Assembly: GCA_001915385.1 (NCBI GenBank)
Contig: MNQK01000001.1
Span: forward strand, 201,868-265,867
Length of the DNA: 64,000 bases
Direction of reading: 5' to 3'
Source: Bacteroidales bacterium 52_46
GTDB lineage: Bacteria; Bacteroidota; Bacteroidia; Bacteroidales; Muribaculaceae
In this document: positions 24,891 to 34,284 of the stretch, piece by piece
Layout: each line of letters begins with the position of its first letter
How positions within the stretch are numbered: position 1 is the first letter of the stretch
Made by a program: the position numbers and the translations under genes
The notes under the pieces: model-generated
The model's input: the letters and a program-made list of their open reading frames with translations, nothing else
The model's database searches: none
What the model was told of the DNA's origin: nothing

Positions 24891-26051
24891 TCAGCACATA
24901 CGGTTGCGGTAATCCTCGTAGGTAAAGCGTCGCAGATATTCAAGCGAGCCGTCATGACGGGCAAGCACGATGTCGGGATGCTGCAGACCGTTGAACATGG
25001 TGGTCTTGACGGTAGTGTAATGGTTCATATCCTCAAGCGTAAGCCTGTCGCCCGCTTTGAGCGGCGCGGTAAACTTCCAGTCGCCCACATAGTCACCGCT
25101 CAGGCACGAATTGCCGCCGAGACGGTAAGTATAGAGCGCTGTGTCCTCATCTCCGTCGACACTCTCGCTGACAATCGGCTTATACGGCATTTCGAGCGTG
25201 TCGGGCATGTGGCATGCGAACGAGGCGTCGATAATGGCTGTGCGCACCCCCTGGTTTTCCACGACATCCACCACCGAGGTAATAAGGTCGCCGGTACGCC
25301 ACGTGAACGCGCTGCCCGGCTCGAGAATGACCTGCACGTGCGGATGACGCGCCTTGAAGTCATTGAGGAGAGAGATAAGATGGTCTACATCATAACCCTC
25401 GCGTGTCATCAGATGTCCGCCACCCATATTGACCCATTTGACATTGTCGATCATCGCGCCGAACTGCTGCTCGAATGCCTCGAGCACCTTTGCCAGGTCG
25501 TAGGACGAGGATTCGCAAAGCTGATGAAAATGCAGACCCTCGATACCTTCGGGCAGCTTTCCTCCGAGCATATCGGCCGTAACGCCGAAACGCGAACCGG
25601 GCAACGCCGGATTGTATATGTCGGTCTCGATGACCGAGCACTGCGGATTGACGCGCAATCCGGGCGACACATGATGTCCGTCGCCGGCGTTATGGACGTC
25701 AATATCTTTCCTGAACCGTAGATACTGGTCGACAGAATTGAATGTGATATGCGAACTACCGGCGATATACTCCTTTATCGTAGCCGGAGTATATGCCGGA
25801 CAATAGGCGTGCACGCGGTGGCCGAGCTCATCGTTGCCCAGCCGCATCTCGTTGATTGAGCTTGCAGTGCTCTTGAAGCCGTATTCACGGAATATGTCGA
25901 ATGTGCGCCACAGCGCATTGGCTTTGAACGCCATGATTATCTCTGCGCCCGTGAGCCGGCGCACGCGGTCAATCAGGTCAAGATTGCGGCGTATCTTGTC
26001 CTCATACACAATGTAGAACGGGGTCGGAAGCGATGATATGTCGTGATTCAT
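24891..26051 (-). CDS. nspC: Carboxynorspermidine decarboxylase
   Basis: This 386-residue PLP enzyme of the alanine racemase/ornithine decarboxylase fold III decarboxylates carboxynorspermidine or carboxyspermidine to norspermidine or spermidine. The Schiff-base lysine is in IIMAFKANALW near residue 43. FHQLCESSSYD, MGGGHLMTREGYD and the C-terminal GDYVGDWKF and TLEDMNHYTTVKTTMFNGL are diagnostic. Its usual partner, carboxyspermidine dehydrogenase, is not in this window. Length is standard. Confidence 0.93.
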   Translation of the reverse strand: MNHDISSLPTPFYIVYEDKIRRNLDLIDRVRRLTGAEIIMAFKANALWRTFDIFREYGFKSTASSINEMRLGNDELGHRVHAYCPAYTPATIKEYIAGSSHITFNSVDQYLRFRKDIDVHNAGDGHHVSPGLRVNPQCSVIETDIYNPALPGSRFGVTADMLGGKLPEGIEGLHFHQLCESSSYDLAKVLEAFEQQFGAMIDNVKWVNMGGGHLMTREGYDVDHLISLLNDFKARHPHVQVILEPGSAFTWRTGDLITSVVDVVENQGVRTAIIDASFACHMPDTLEMPYKPIVSESVDGDEDTALYTYRLGGNSCLSGDYVGDWKFTAPLKAGDRLTLEDMNHYTTVKTTMFNGLQHPDIVLARHDGSLEYLRRFTYEDYRNRMC

Positions 26052-26086
26052 TTTTTACCGTATTTATTTTTACTGTCGTAGACTGA

Positions 26087-28468
26087 TTATATGATTTTAA
26101 ATCTTGCGAATTTAAGGAGAAGTGTCTTTATCTCGAGGTTGGAGAATTTAACGACGATGCGCGCGTTCACGCCTGACAGATCAAGTTCCTCTATCGTGCC
26201 GAGACCGAAACGTTCATGCTCAATCGACATCCCTTGCGCGAGTTCTCCGGCATCATGTACCCTGAACGAACCGTCGTCTGACGCCGAAGCATTGCGTGAA
26301 GATTTCGGGGCGGCAGGTCGGTCATTTTTCACTTGCCGGGCATTCGCGGAGACGCTGTCACGCCCGAAATATTTCGCGCGGTAATTGTCGGACGACGAAT
26401 ACGACGAAGCGTCGACTGACGATACGACCGGAGCCGAGTGGAATGAGTCTCGGTATTTGCCGACCGGGTCAAACGACGGCGCCGTGCCGAGCGCGTTGCC
26501 GTTGGTCACACACAGATAGCGTCCTTCGATGTCGCGCAGGAAGCGTGACGGCGAGCATGTCACGGTCTGGCCGTTGCGGAAGCGGCTCGATGCATAGCTC
26601 ATCATGCAGTATTTCTTGGCTCGCGTGATTGCCACATAGAGCAGACGGCGTTCCTCCTCTATTCCGGCAGGCGAGTCCGACGACATGGCCGACGGGAAAA
26701 GCTCCTCCTCCAGGCCGACAATGAATACATGGGCGAACTCCAGACCTTTGGCGGCATGCACCGTCATAAGAGTCACGCGCTCGGTATCCTCCTTGTCGAC
26801 ATCCTGGTCGGTAAGCAAAGATACCTGCGACAGATACTGCGACATGTCCGGACAGTCGTTGCCCTCCTGCTCGCGCTGGGTCTCGGCGAAGTCCTTGACG
26901 CCGTTTAAAAGCTCCTGCAGGTTCTCCTGCTTGGAGATACTCTCCGGCGTATGGTCGGTTATGAGCGACGACAACAACTTAGTATCGCGGATTATCTTTA
27001 CCGAAAGCTCGTCGACCGGCATTCGGGCTGCATTCGCGTCGATAAACGACTGTATCATCATGCGGAAGTCGTTGAGCTTGCGTCGGGTGCCTGAATTCAT
27101 GCCGAGCGTGTCCTCGTCGATGGTCGAGATGACATTCCAGATACTCTTGCGGCCGTCGATTGCGGCGCGTACAAGCTTGTTGAGCGTGGTGTCACCGATA
27201 CCTCTTGCCGGGTAATTGATGATACGCCGCAACGCCTCGTCATCGTCGGGATTGACCGTAAGGCGGAAATATGCTATCGCATCCTTCACCTCTTTGCGCT
27301 GGTAGAACGACAGGCCTCCGTATATGCGGTACGGGATATTGCGTTTGCGTAACGACTCCTCGAGGATACGCGACTGCGCGTTGGTGCGGTAGAGCACTGC
27401 ATATTCGTCATATCCTTCCGGCTCCTCCCGCTTGAGGTTGGCAATATGGGTCGCCACCATGAAGCTCTCCTCATAGTCGCTGTAGCATTTCACCACGTCG
27501 ATGCGGCTTCCCACCGCATTTTTTGAGAACACCTGCTTGGGTATCTGGTTGCGGTTTTTGGCTATGAGGGTATTGGCGGCGTTGATGATGGTCTGCGTCG
27601 AGCGGTAATTCTGTTCCAATTTGAATGTGGCGAGATTGGGATAGGCGTTGCGCAGATTGAGTATATTCTTGATATTTGCTCCGCGGAACGAATAGATGCT
27701 TTGCGCGTCATCACCGACGACGCACAGATTGTTGTCGCCCGACGTAAGGCGCGACACGATGAGATGCTGCGCGAAGTTGGTATCCTGATACTCGTCGACG
27801 AGTATATAGCGGAAAAACTCGCGGTAATGGTTGCACACGTCGGGATTGTCGCGGAGCAATACGTTGGTATAGTAGAGCAGGTCGTCGAAATCCATGACAT
27901 TGGCTACGGCACAACGGCTCCTGTAGGCACGGTAAATCTGTGCCAGCAGCGGACGCCGGCTGCGGCGGTCGGCCTCGACAAGCTCGCGGTTACTCTCGTA
28001 AGCCTCGGGCGACAGCAACGCGTTTTTGGCCATCGATATGGCCGACTGCACCACGTTGGGCTTGTACACCTTGTCGTCAAGCTCCATATCCTTCAGGATA
28101 GTCTTTATGAGAGCTTTCGAGTCAGACGTGTCATATATCGTGAAATCGCTTTTAAATCCTATAAGCGCGGCATGACGGCGCAATATTCGCAGGAATATGG
28201 AGTGGAATGTACCCATCCATAATTTCGACGCGATGTCGCCGCCTACAAGCGCATGTATACGTTCGCGCATCTCCCGGGCAGCCTTGTTGGTGAACGTGAG
28301 AGCCATGATGCGGTAAGGCTCGTAGCCCTTCGCCAGCAGGTGCATTATCTTGTAGGTGAGCACACGTGTCTTGCCCGAGCCTGCTCCAGCTATCACAAGC
28401 GACGGCCCGTCGAGATACTCCACGGCACGGCGCTGCTGTTCGTTGAGTTTGCTTAAATAATCTTCCAT
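26087..28468 (-). CDS. UvrD/PcrA-type 3'-5' DNA helicase
   Basis: This superfamily 1A helicase acts in DNA repair and removal of stalled replication or transcription complexes. Walker A is AGAGSGKTR (~residue 28), motif II is ILVDEYQDTN (~229), motif III GDDAQSIYSFRGA, motif IV EQNYRST, motif V VTLMTVHAAKGLEF and motif VI RRLLYVAITRAKK. The C-terminal ~130 residues are a low-complexity linker and a small beta domain like the RNA polymerase-binding Tudor end of PcrA. The start at 28468 (MEDYLSKLNEQQ) is preferred over the in-frame Met at 28513, which would overlap the DUF4250 gene. Confidence 0.93.
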   Translation of the reverse strand: MEDYLSKLNEQQRRAVEYLDGPSLVIAGAGSGKTRVLTYKIMHLLAKGYEPYRIMALTFTNKAAREMRERIHALVGGDIASKLWMGTFHSIFLRILRRHAALIGFKSDFTIYDTSDSKALIKTILKDMELDDKVYKPNVVQSAISMAKNALLSPEAYESNRELVEADRRSRRPLLAQIYRAYRSRCAVANVMDFDDLLYYTNVLLRDNPDVCNHYREFFRYILVDEYQDTNFAQHLIVSRLTSGDNNLCVVGDDAQSIYSFRGANIKNILNLRNAYPNLATFKLEQNYRSTQTIINAANTLIAKNRNQIPKQVFSKNAVGSRIDVVKCYSDYEESFMVATHIANLKREEPEGYDEYAVLYRTNAQSRILEESLRKRNIPYRIYGGLSFYQRKEVKDAIAYFRLTVNPDDDEALRRIINYPARGIGDTTLNKLVRAAIDGRKSIWNVISTIDEDTLGMNSGTRRKLNDFRMMIQSFIDANAARMPVDELSVKIIRDTKLLSSLITDHTPESISKQENLQELLNGVKDFAETQREQEGNDCPDMSQYLSQVSLLTDQDVDKEDTERVTLMTVHAAKGLEFAHVFIVGLEEELFPSAMSSDSPAGIEEERRLLYVAITRAKKYCMMSYASSRFRNGQTVTCSPSRFLRDIEGRYLCVTNGNALGTAPSFDPVGKYRDSFHSAPVVSSVDASSYSSSDNYRAKYFGRDSVSANARQVKNDRPAAPKSSRNASASDDGSFRVHDAGELAQGMSIEHERFGLGTIEELDLSGVNARIVVKFSNLEIKTLLLKFARFKII

Positions 28469-28484
28469 TCGTGCGTCAGCTCCT

Positions 28485-28670
28485 CTAAATGAATTTATTG
28501 AGAGCGGAGTCATAATGATAGTCTATCGAGGCTAATTTTGCGCGAAGTTCGTTCTCGTCGATATCGAGATCGTCGCACAAAGCATTGAGGGAGGGGTAAA
28601 AATCTCGGAGCTTCATGTTGACGAAACTCAACAGCATCACCGGGTCGGAAGGTATGTCACAGTTCATTTC
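28485..28670 (-). CDS. DUF4250 small protein
   Basis: This 61-residue acidic protein (from MNCDIPSDPVMLLSFVN) matches the DUF4250 pattern, with KLRDFYPSLNALCDDLDID and a C-terminal SIDYHYDSALNKF. Function is unknown. It lies 16 bp upstream of the helicase and probably leads the seven-gene operon. Fifteen further in-frame codons upstream (to 28715) are hydrophobic and do not fit the family, so the later Met is chosen. Confidence 0.75.
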   Translation of the reverse strand, partial: EMNCDIPSDPVMLLSFVNMKLRDFYPSLNALCDDLDIDENELRAKLASIDYHYDSALNKFI

Positions 28671-28785
28671 TATTGCTTTTTTCAGTCCGTATATAATCGG
28701 TAGGTAAAGGTACAAAAAAACTTTCAGATGGCAAGAGGTGTTTATTTTAATATTGATATATCGACTTACCTAAAACAGAAAAATC

Positions 28786-29022
28786 ATGTCAGACAGATTA
28801 AGTTACGAAGAAAAGAAAGAGTTGCCCGACAGCGTGTTCGGACTGCCCGAACGCCGTGAATACCCCATGCCCGATGCCGCGCATGTGAAAGCGGCCGAGG
28901 CTTATTTCAGATATTGCCCCGAAGAACTGAAACCGAAACTCGCGCGTGCCATTCTGGCCCGTGCACGTGAGTTCGGTGTCGACGTCGAAAGCCCGACGGT
29001 GCTTTCCTACGCCGAGGAATAA
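28786..29022 (+). CDS. Small DUF6582-like protein
   Basis: This 78-residue protein contains LPDSVFGLPERREYPMPDAA and ARAILARAREFGVDV. The pattern 'LPDS.F.LP..R.YP..D..H' is that of DUF6582-type small proteins often seen near phage structural genes, though none is present here. It stands alone, divergent from the DUF4250 gene and ended by a strong hairpin at 29050-29090. Function is unknown. Confidence 0.65.
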   Translation: MSDRLSYEEKKELPDSVFGLPERREYPMPDAAHVKAAEAYFRYCPEELKPKLARAILARAREFGVDVESPTVLSYAEE

Positions 29023-29049
29023 ACAAATCCATTTGCCGAGCCAAAAATC

Positions 29050-29090
29050 AATTGCACACTTGCATCCTTTTTACCTGCAAGTGTGCAATT
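29050..29090. terminator. Hairpin terminator
   Basis: Perfect 15-bp arms AATTGCACACTTGCA (29050-29064) and TGCAAGTGTGCAATT (29076-29090) with an 11-nt loop; the loop and flanks are T/A-rich. It follows the small DUF6582-like gene by 27 bp and separates it from the acyltransferase promoter. Confidence 0.75.
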
Positions 29091-29146
29091 ATTATGTTTG
29101 CTTCGTTAACTAATTTTAAAATTTCTGTTTTGTTGATTAAAAAGGT

Positions 29147-29154
29147 TACCTTTG
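29147..29154 (+). promoter_or_regulatory. -7 promoter box of acyltransferase gene
   Basis: TACCTTTG fits TAnnTTTG; the predicted transcript start near 29161 excludes an ATG-like start at 29152 and supports the Met at 29248, leaving a ~85-nt leader. No well-spaced TTTG is seen at -33. Confidence 0.45.
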
Positions 29155-29247
29155 CCGTTGCAAATGCAGATGAGGCTCGATTTCGCCCTGTGCATGGCAA
29201 ACCGTTGTGTTTCTCTCTCATTTTTTAAGAGACTGACAGTAATAGAA

Positions 29248-30411
29248 ATGACAAAAGAAGATTTTAGAGATATAGCTCCGTTTGACGACTCGGAGTTCAA
29301 GGAGAAGATGGCGTCGCTGGTCAATGAACCCGGCTTTGAGCACGCCGTTAAATACGTGTTGCCGATGGTCGACTATCCCGCGTTCGTGCAGCAGTTGCTC
29401 ACCATCGAATCAAAGGACGCGTTCCAGCGCAACATAATGGTACCTTTCCTCGAGATGCTCGCGCAAAAGACTACATCGGGCATCACTATGGACGGTATTG
29501 ATGACTGCCATCGCAAAGACACATTCACTTATATTTCCAACCACCGCGACATCGTGCTTGACGCATCATTCCTCAATCTTTGTCTGTTGCGGCAAGGTTG
29601 TCGCACCGGCGAAATCGCGCTCGGCGACAACCTCCTCATATATGACTGGATAGAACGCCTCGTGAAACTCAACAAAGGATTCATCGTGAAGCGCAACCTG
29701 CGCATGCTCAAGGCATTCGAAGCCGCCAAACAGCTTTCGGCCTACATACGCTACTGCCACACCGACAAGCATGAGTCGGTATGGATAGCGCAACGCGAGG
29801 GACGCGCCAAGGACTCCAACGACCGCACTCAGGAATCGGTCATCAAGATGCTTGCACTCGCCGGAGGCGACTCGATAGTCGACTCGCTCATGACACTCAA
29901 CATCTGCCCCACGACCATATCCTACGAATATGACCCCAACGACTACCTAAAGGCTACGGAATTCCTGTGCAAACGGCGCAATCCCGAATATGTCAAGAGC
30001 CAGAACGACGACCTTCTGAGCATGGAAACAGGGCTTCTCGGCTTCAAGGGACGTATACATTATCAGGTAGCCCCCTCAATCAACGGGATGCTCGAAGGAC
30101 TGCGCGGCATAACGGACAAGAACGAGATTTTCAGCTCGATCTGCGCCCATATCGACCGATGCATACACCGCGGCTATCATATATTCCCGGTCAACTACAT
30201 CTGCTACGACCGCCTCAACTCCTCCCATCAGTTCGCCTACAAATATACCCCGCGCGACGTAGAGGCTTTCGACAGGTATCTTGACACCCAGATTGCCAAA
30301 GTGCGGTTGACCGATGTCACCGACGACGACCGCCAGTTCATGCGTCACATGATGGTGACCATGTACGCCAATCCGCTCATCAACAAGCTGAAAGCCGAAG
30401 AAGAGCAATAA
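29248..30411 (+). CDS. Glycerol-3-phosphate-type acyltransferase
   Basis: From MTKEDFRDIAPF the product is 387 residues and matches the Bacteroidetes proteins annotated as 1-acyl-sn-glycerol-3-phosphate acyltransferases. The catalytic block is YISNHRDIVLDASFL; the spacing from His to the second Asp is one longer than the classical HX4D box. A later substrate-binding patch is VWIAQREGRAKDSNDR. It should acylate a glycerol-phosphate or related lipid at the inner membrane. The metallophosphoesterase gene begins 28 bp downstream. Confidence 0.8.
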   Translation: MTKEDFRDIAPFDDSEFKEKMASLVNEPGFEHAVKYVLPMVDYPAFVQQLLTIESKDAFQRNIMVPFLEMLAQKTTSGITMDGIDDCHRKDTFTYISNHRDIVLDASFLNLCLLRQGCRTGEIALGDNLLIYDWIERLVKLNKGFIVKRNLRMLKAFEAAKQLSAYIRYCHTDKHESVWIAQREGRAKDSNDRTQESVIKMLALAGGDSIVDSLMTLNICPTTISYEYDPNDYLKATEFLCKRRNPEYVKSQNDDLLSMETGLLGFKGRIHYQVAPSINGMLEGLRGITDKNEIFSSICAHIDRCIHRGYHIFPVNYICYDRLNSSHQFAYKYTPRDVEAFDRYLDTQIAKVRLTDVTDDDRQFMRHMMVTMYANPLINKLKAEEEQ

Positions 30412-30439
30412 ACGGTTGCACATATAACAATCTCTGTCT

Positions 30440-31630
30440 ATGAGAATAAATATCGCAGGCATCATCATTCTGCTCGTCATCAATATCCTTGTCGACATCT
30501 ACATTGCCCGTGCCATCAGAAAACGAATCAGACCGCGGTGGCCGCTGATGGTCCATTACGCGATATGCGGCGTGTCACTGGCTCTGTTCACAATACTGTC
30601 TGTATGCATGCCTATAGCTGAACTGTCCGACGGCATGTTCTGCGTTTTTGCCTGGATACTGCTTGCTTTCATCGCTCTCATCGTTCCCCGTTACCTCTTC
30701 ACACTGATTGATCTTTGCGCCCGCATACCTGAATTGTTCCGGCACAGACGATGCCGTCCGGTATCCATAGCCGGAGGCGCAGTGGCAGTTCTGTCATTCG
30801 TAATGATAATATGGGGAGCGTGTGTCACGCGGTTATCCGTTCAGGTAAAAGAAATCGACGTTCCTGTCGACAATCTTCCCGAAGCCTTCGACGGATACCG
30901 TATCGCGCAGATTTCCGACATGCATGTCGGCACATACGGCGATGACGATTCCTTTGTAAGGAAAGTGGTGAAAGAGGTCAATGCCCTCGATGCTGACCTT
31001 GTGGTATTCACCGGCGATATAGTCAACCGTCATGCCGACGAGATACGTCCTTTCACGTGTGCGCTATCGGAATTGAAAGGACGCGACAGTCAGTTCGCCA
31101 TCCTCGGCAACCATGATTATGCCGACTATTATTATCCCGACGACCAGCGTGCGCGGGAAAACGACCGTGCGCGTCTGATAAATTTCTACAGCCTCACTTC
31201 ATTCGACCTCATACTCGACGACTACCGCACCATATACCGCGGCAATGACTCGATTATAGTAATCGGCGTAGAGAACATCGGCCAACCGCCTTTCCCCGCC
31301 TACGGCAATCTCGACATAGCCTACCCCACTCTCGACGACGACAACACCAAAATACTTCTCTCCCACGACCCGTCGCACTGGCACAACGACATTGCCGGCC
31401 ACTCCGACAAGAACATCGCCCTGACCCTTTCGGGGCATACACATGCCATGCAGACACGACTGCTCGGCTGGTCGCCGGCTGCATTGATGCATCCCGAATG
31501 GGGCGGCCTGTATACTGATGACTCCGGCCGTCACAGCCTCTATGTCAATATAGGCACCGGCACCGTAGGGACCCCGATGCGCATAGGCGCCACTCCCGAA
31601 ATCACACTCATAACATTGCACAGGAAATAA
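30440..31630 (+). CDS. Membrane-anchored metallophosphoesterase
   Basis: A 396-residue protein with four hydrophobic helices in the first ~145 residues followed by a calcineurin-like phosphoesterase domain. Metal-binding motifs appear in order: ISDMHVGTYGDD (~155), FTGDIVNRH (~193), ILGNHDYADY (~218) and LSGHTHAMQTRL (~330). Relatives include YkuE- and UDP-2,3-diacylglucosamine hydrolase-like enzymes; the true substrate is unknown. It sits between a lipid acyltransferase and tex. Confidence 0.88.
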   Translation: MRINIAGIIILLVINILVDIYIARAIRKRIRPRWPLMVHYAICGVSLALFTILSVCMPIAELSDGMFCVFAWILLAFIALIVPRYLFTLIDLCARIPELFRHRRCRPVSIAGGAVAVLSFVMIIWGACVTRLSVQVKEIDVPVDNLPEAFDGYRIAQISDMHVGTYGDDDSFVRKVVKEVNALDADLVVFTGDIVNRHADEIRPFTCALSELKGRDSQFAILGNHDYADYYYPDDQRARENDRARLINFYSLTSFDLILDDYRTIYRGNDSIIVIGVENIGQPPFPAYGNLDIAYPTLDDDNTKILLSHDPSHWHNDIAGHSDKNIALTLSGHTHAMQTRLLGWSPAALMHPEWGGLYTDDSGRHSLYVNIGTGTVGTPMRIGATPEITLITLHRK

Positions 31631-31663
31631 CAGTAAACAATACATCCGCCATAATCTGCCGCC

Positions 31664-33805
31664 ATGACAAAAGCCGAATACATATCACGCGCTCTTTCAA
31701 TCGCCGTCAACATGATCGAACCGACCATCGACCTTCTTGATGCCGGAGCGACAATCCCGTTCATCAGCCGCTACCGCAAGGAAATGACCGGCGGACTCGA
31801 CGAAGTCACAATCTTCGACATCGAGAATCTCTCGAAAAAATATGACGAAATCGTAGCACGCAAACAATACGTACTATCCACCATAGAATCCGCCGGAGCG
31901 CTCACCGACGATATGCGCCGTGCTATCGAAGAATCGTTCGACCCGACGGAAATCGAGGATATTTTCGCGCCGTACAAGCCGCGTCGCCGCACACGCGCAC
32001 AGGCCGCCCGCGAAAAAGGTCTCGAACCACTCGCCGACGCCATCATAGCCAGTCAGCGCACATTCTCGTTCGCCACCGGTATCCCGAGTGCAATACTCAA
32101 GGAGATGAGCGCCGACGAGGCCTTGGCCGGTGCGTCCGACATCATTGCCGAACGGGTCAGCGACAACCCCGACAACCGCCGCGCCACGCGAAATGTGCTC
32201 GAAAAATACGCATCGGTCAATGTTGCCATTCCCCGCGGCAAAGGCGAAGAGGCGGAAAAATATCAGAACTACGACCATTTCTCGGGCAAGCTGTCGCGCC
32301 TGTCATCGCACCAGACACTCGCAATAATGCGCGGAGTCAACGAGGGTTTGCTTAAGATGAAAATCAGTGTCGACGATGAGCGGCTGCTCGACACAATCAT
32401 ACGCCGCATACTGCGACGCGACGCCAACAAAGAGGTGGCCGACTTCATCACCGGCGCCGTAATCGACGGCTACGACCGTCTGCTGCGCCCGTCAATCGAG
32501 AATGAGGTGCTCACCCAGGCCAAGGAGAAAGCCGACGAAGCCGCCATACGCAATTTCGCCGCCAACCTGCGGCAGATGCTGCTGGCGTCGCCGCTCGGCA
32601 ACCGCCGCGTCCTTGCCATCGACCCCGGATTCCGTACAGGCTGCAAGGTCGTGTGCCTCGACGCCAACGGCGGCCTGCTCCATAACGATGTAATCTATCC
32701 TACGGCGCCGAAACTCGACATCAAGGGAGCGGCACGCAAGATAGCCAACCTCGTCGAAGCGTACCGTATCGAGGCCATATCGCTCGGCAACGGCACTGCT
32801 TCGCGTGAGACCGAACGATTCCTCAAGACAATATCATTCCCCCGTCCTGTCGAGATATTTGTAGTCAACGAAGGTGGAGCGTCGGTATACTCGGCGTCGA
32901 AAATCGCCCGCGACGAGTTTCCGGAATATGACGTCACCGTACGCGGGGCGGTATCAATCGGTCGCCGGCTGATGGACCCTCTTGCCGAACTTGTCAAGAT
33001 TGACCCCAAATCAATCGGCGTAGGCCAGTATCAGCACGATGTCGACCAGAAAAAGCTCAAAGAGTCGCTCGACACCACGGTGGAGGCTTGCGTCAACTCG
33101 GTCGGCGTCGACCTCAACACGGCTTCCGCGCAGCTGCTGCAATATGTGGCAGGCATAGGCGCCGCGATGGCCGCCAACATTGTGGAATACCGTGCGGCCA
33201 ACGGCGATTTCAGCCGCCGCGAGGAGATACTCAAGGTACCGCGTCTCGGAGCCAAGGCTTTCCAGCAGGCGGCCGGCTTCCTGCGTATTCCGGGCGGGAC
33301 GAATCCGCTCGACAACACCGCCGTGCACCCCGAGAGCTACCCGATAGTCAAGGCTATGGCCAAAGATGCGGGAGTCGACATCGACAATCTCGTGAAACGC
33401 CCGGACCTCGTCAAAGCCCTCGACCTGAACCGTTACGTGACCGATACCGTCGGAATGCCAACGCTCAACGACATTGTCACGGAACTTGAAAAACCGGGAC
33501 GCGACCCGCGCACACGTGCGAAAGCGTTTTCGTTCGACGAAAGCATATCGTCAATCGACGACCTGCTGCCGGGCATGGAACTCCCCGGTATCGTCAACAA
33601 CATAACCGATTTCGGAGCGTTCGTTGACCTCGGCGTGCATGAGAGCGGACTGCTGCATCTGTCGCAGATTTCCGACAAATTCATAAAGCATCCGTCGGAA
33701 GCCCTCACGCTCTACCAGCATGTACGCGTCAAGGTGATTGAAGTGGACAAGCGGCGCAAACGCATATCCCTGTCGATGAAAGGGATACCGCAGGAGGGCA
33801 TATAA
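31664..33805 (+). CDS. tex: Tex-family RNA-binding transcription accessory protein
   Basis: This 713-residue protein has an N-terminal helical Tex domain (ATIPFISRYRKEMTGGLDE), a YqgF/RNase H-like domain (VLAIDPGFRTGCKVVCLD, ~residue 320), helix-hairpin-helix repeats (TASAQLLQYVAGIGAAMA) and a C-terminal S1 domain (GIVNNITDFGAFVDLGVHES, ~645). Tex and its eukaryotic relative Spt6 act on transcription elongation and RNA. Domain order and length are standard. Confidence 0.95.
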   Translation: MTKAEYISRALSIAVNMIEPTIDLLDAGATIPFISRYRKEMTGGLDEVTIFDIENLSKKYDEIVARKQYVLSTIESAGALTDDMRRAIEESFDPTEIEDIFAPYKPRRRTRAQAAREKGLEPLADAIIASQRTFSFATGIPSAILKEMSADEALAGASDIIAERVSDNPDNRRATRNVLEKYASVNVAIPRGKGEEAEKYQNYDHFSGKLSRLSSHQTLAIMRGVNEGLLKMKISVDDERLLDTIIRRILRRDANKEVADFITGAVIDGYDRLLRPSIENEVLTQAKEKADEAAIRNFAANLRQMLLASPLGNRRVLAIDPGFRTGCKVVCLDANGGLLHNDVIYPTAPKLDIKGAARKIANLVEAYRIEAISLGNGTASRETERFLKTISFPRPVEIFVVNEGGASVYSASKIARDEFPEYDVTVRGAVSIGRRLMDPLAELVKIDPKSIGVGQYQHDVDQKKLKESLDTTVEACVNSVGVDLNTASAQLLQYVAGIGAAMAANIVEYRAANGDFSRREEILKVPRLGAKAFQQAAGFLRIPGGTNPLDNTAVHPESYPIVKAMAKDAGVDIDNLVKRPDLVKALDLNRYVTDTVGMPTLNDIVTELEKPGRDPRTRAKAFSFDESISSIDDLLPGMELPGIVNNITDFGAFVDLGVHESGLLHLSQISDKFIKHPSEALTLYQHVRVKVIEVDKRRKRISLSMKGIPQEGI

Positions 33806-33818
33806 ACATCTATAACCG

Positions 33819-34232
33819 ATGGACGACCGACATACCACACAGGTGACAATAATGCTGGGGAGCAATACCGGCGACCGCAAAGCCAATCTTGACAATGCGG
33901 TGAAAGCACTGTCGGGTCATGTCGACAGGATAGCCGTGACCCGCGACATCGACAATCCCGATTTCACAGGCCGCGGACCCGATTATCTTAACCGTCTGCT
34001 CACAGGCACCACCACCCTCCCCCTTCACAGCCTGAAAGCCCTCCTGAAAGAAACCGAGACAGTACTCGGACGCGACCGCGCCACCCCCCGACTGGTGGCA
34101 ATAGACATAGACATAGTGGTCTATGACGACGAAATAGTCAAGCCGTCGGAATACACCTCCCCTCCCTGTCAGGCACTCCTCGCTGCCAAAAAAATCGGTG
34201 CCGATGATTGGGGATTGGGAAAAAATCGCTAA
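33819..34232 (+). CDS. Short FolK-like (HPPK) protein
   Basis: This 137-residue protein resembles 6-hydroxymethyl-7,8-dihydropterin pyrophosphokinase of folate synthesis: MLGSNTGDRKANLDNAVKAL at the start, GPDYLNRLL, ETETVLGRDR and the magnesium-binding VAIDIDIVVYDD near residue 98. It is about 20 residues shorter than E. coli FolK and lacks the usual conserved C-terminal HPR region, so activity is uncertain. Its end overlaps the leader of cdsA, whose likely start is at 34285. Confidence 0.7.
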   Translation: MDDRHTTQVTIMLGSNTGDRKANLDNAVKALSGHVDRIAVTRDIDNPDFTGRGPDYLNRLLTGTTTLPLHSLKALLKETETVLGRDRATPRLVAIDIDIVVYDDEIVKPSEYTSPPCQALLAAKKIGADDWGLGKNR

Positions 34233-34284
34233 CTTTGACGAAATTTCTCTCCGACATTGTATTTCTCTCCCAATCTCTTTGACT

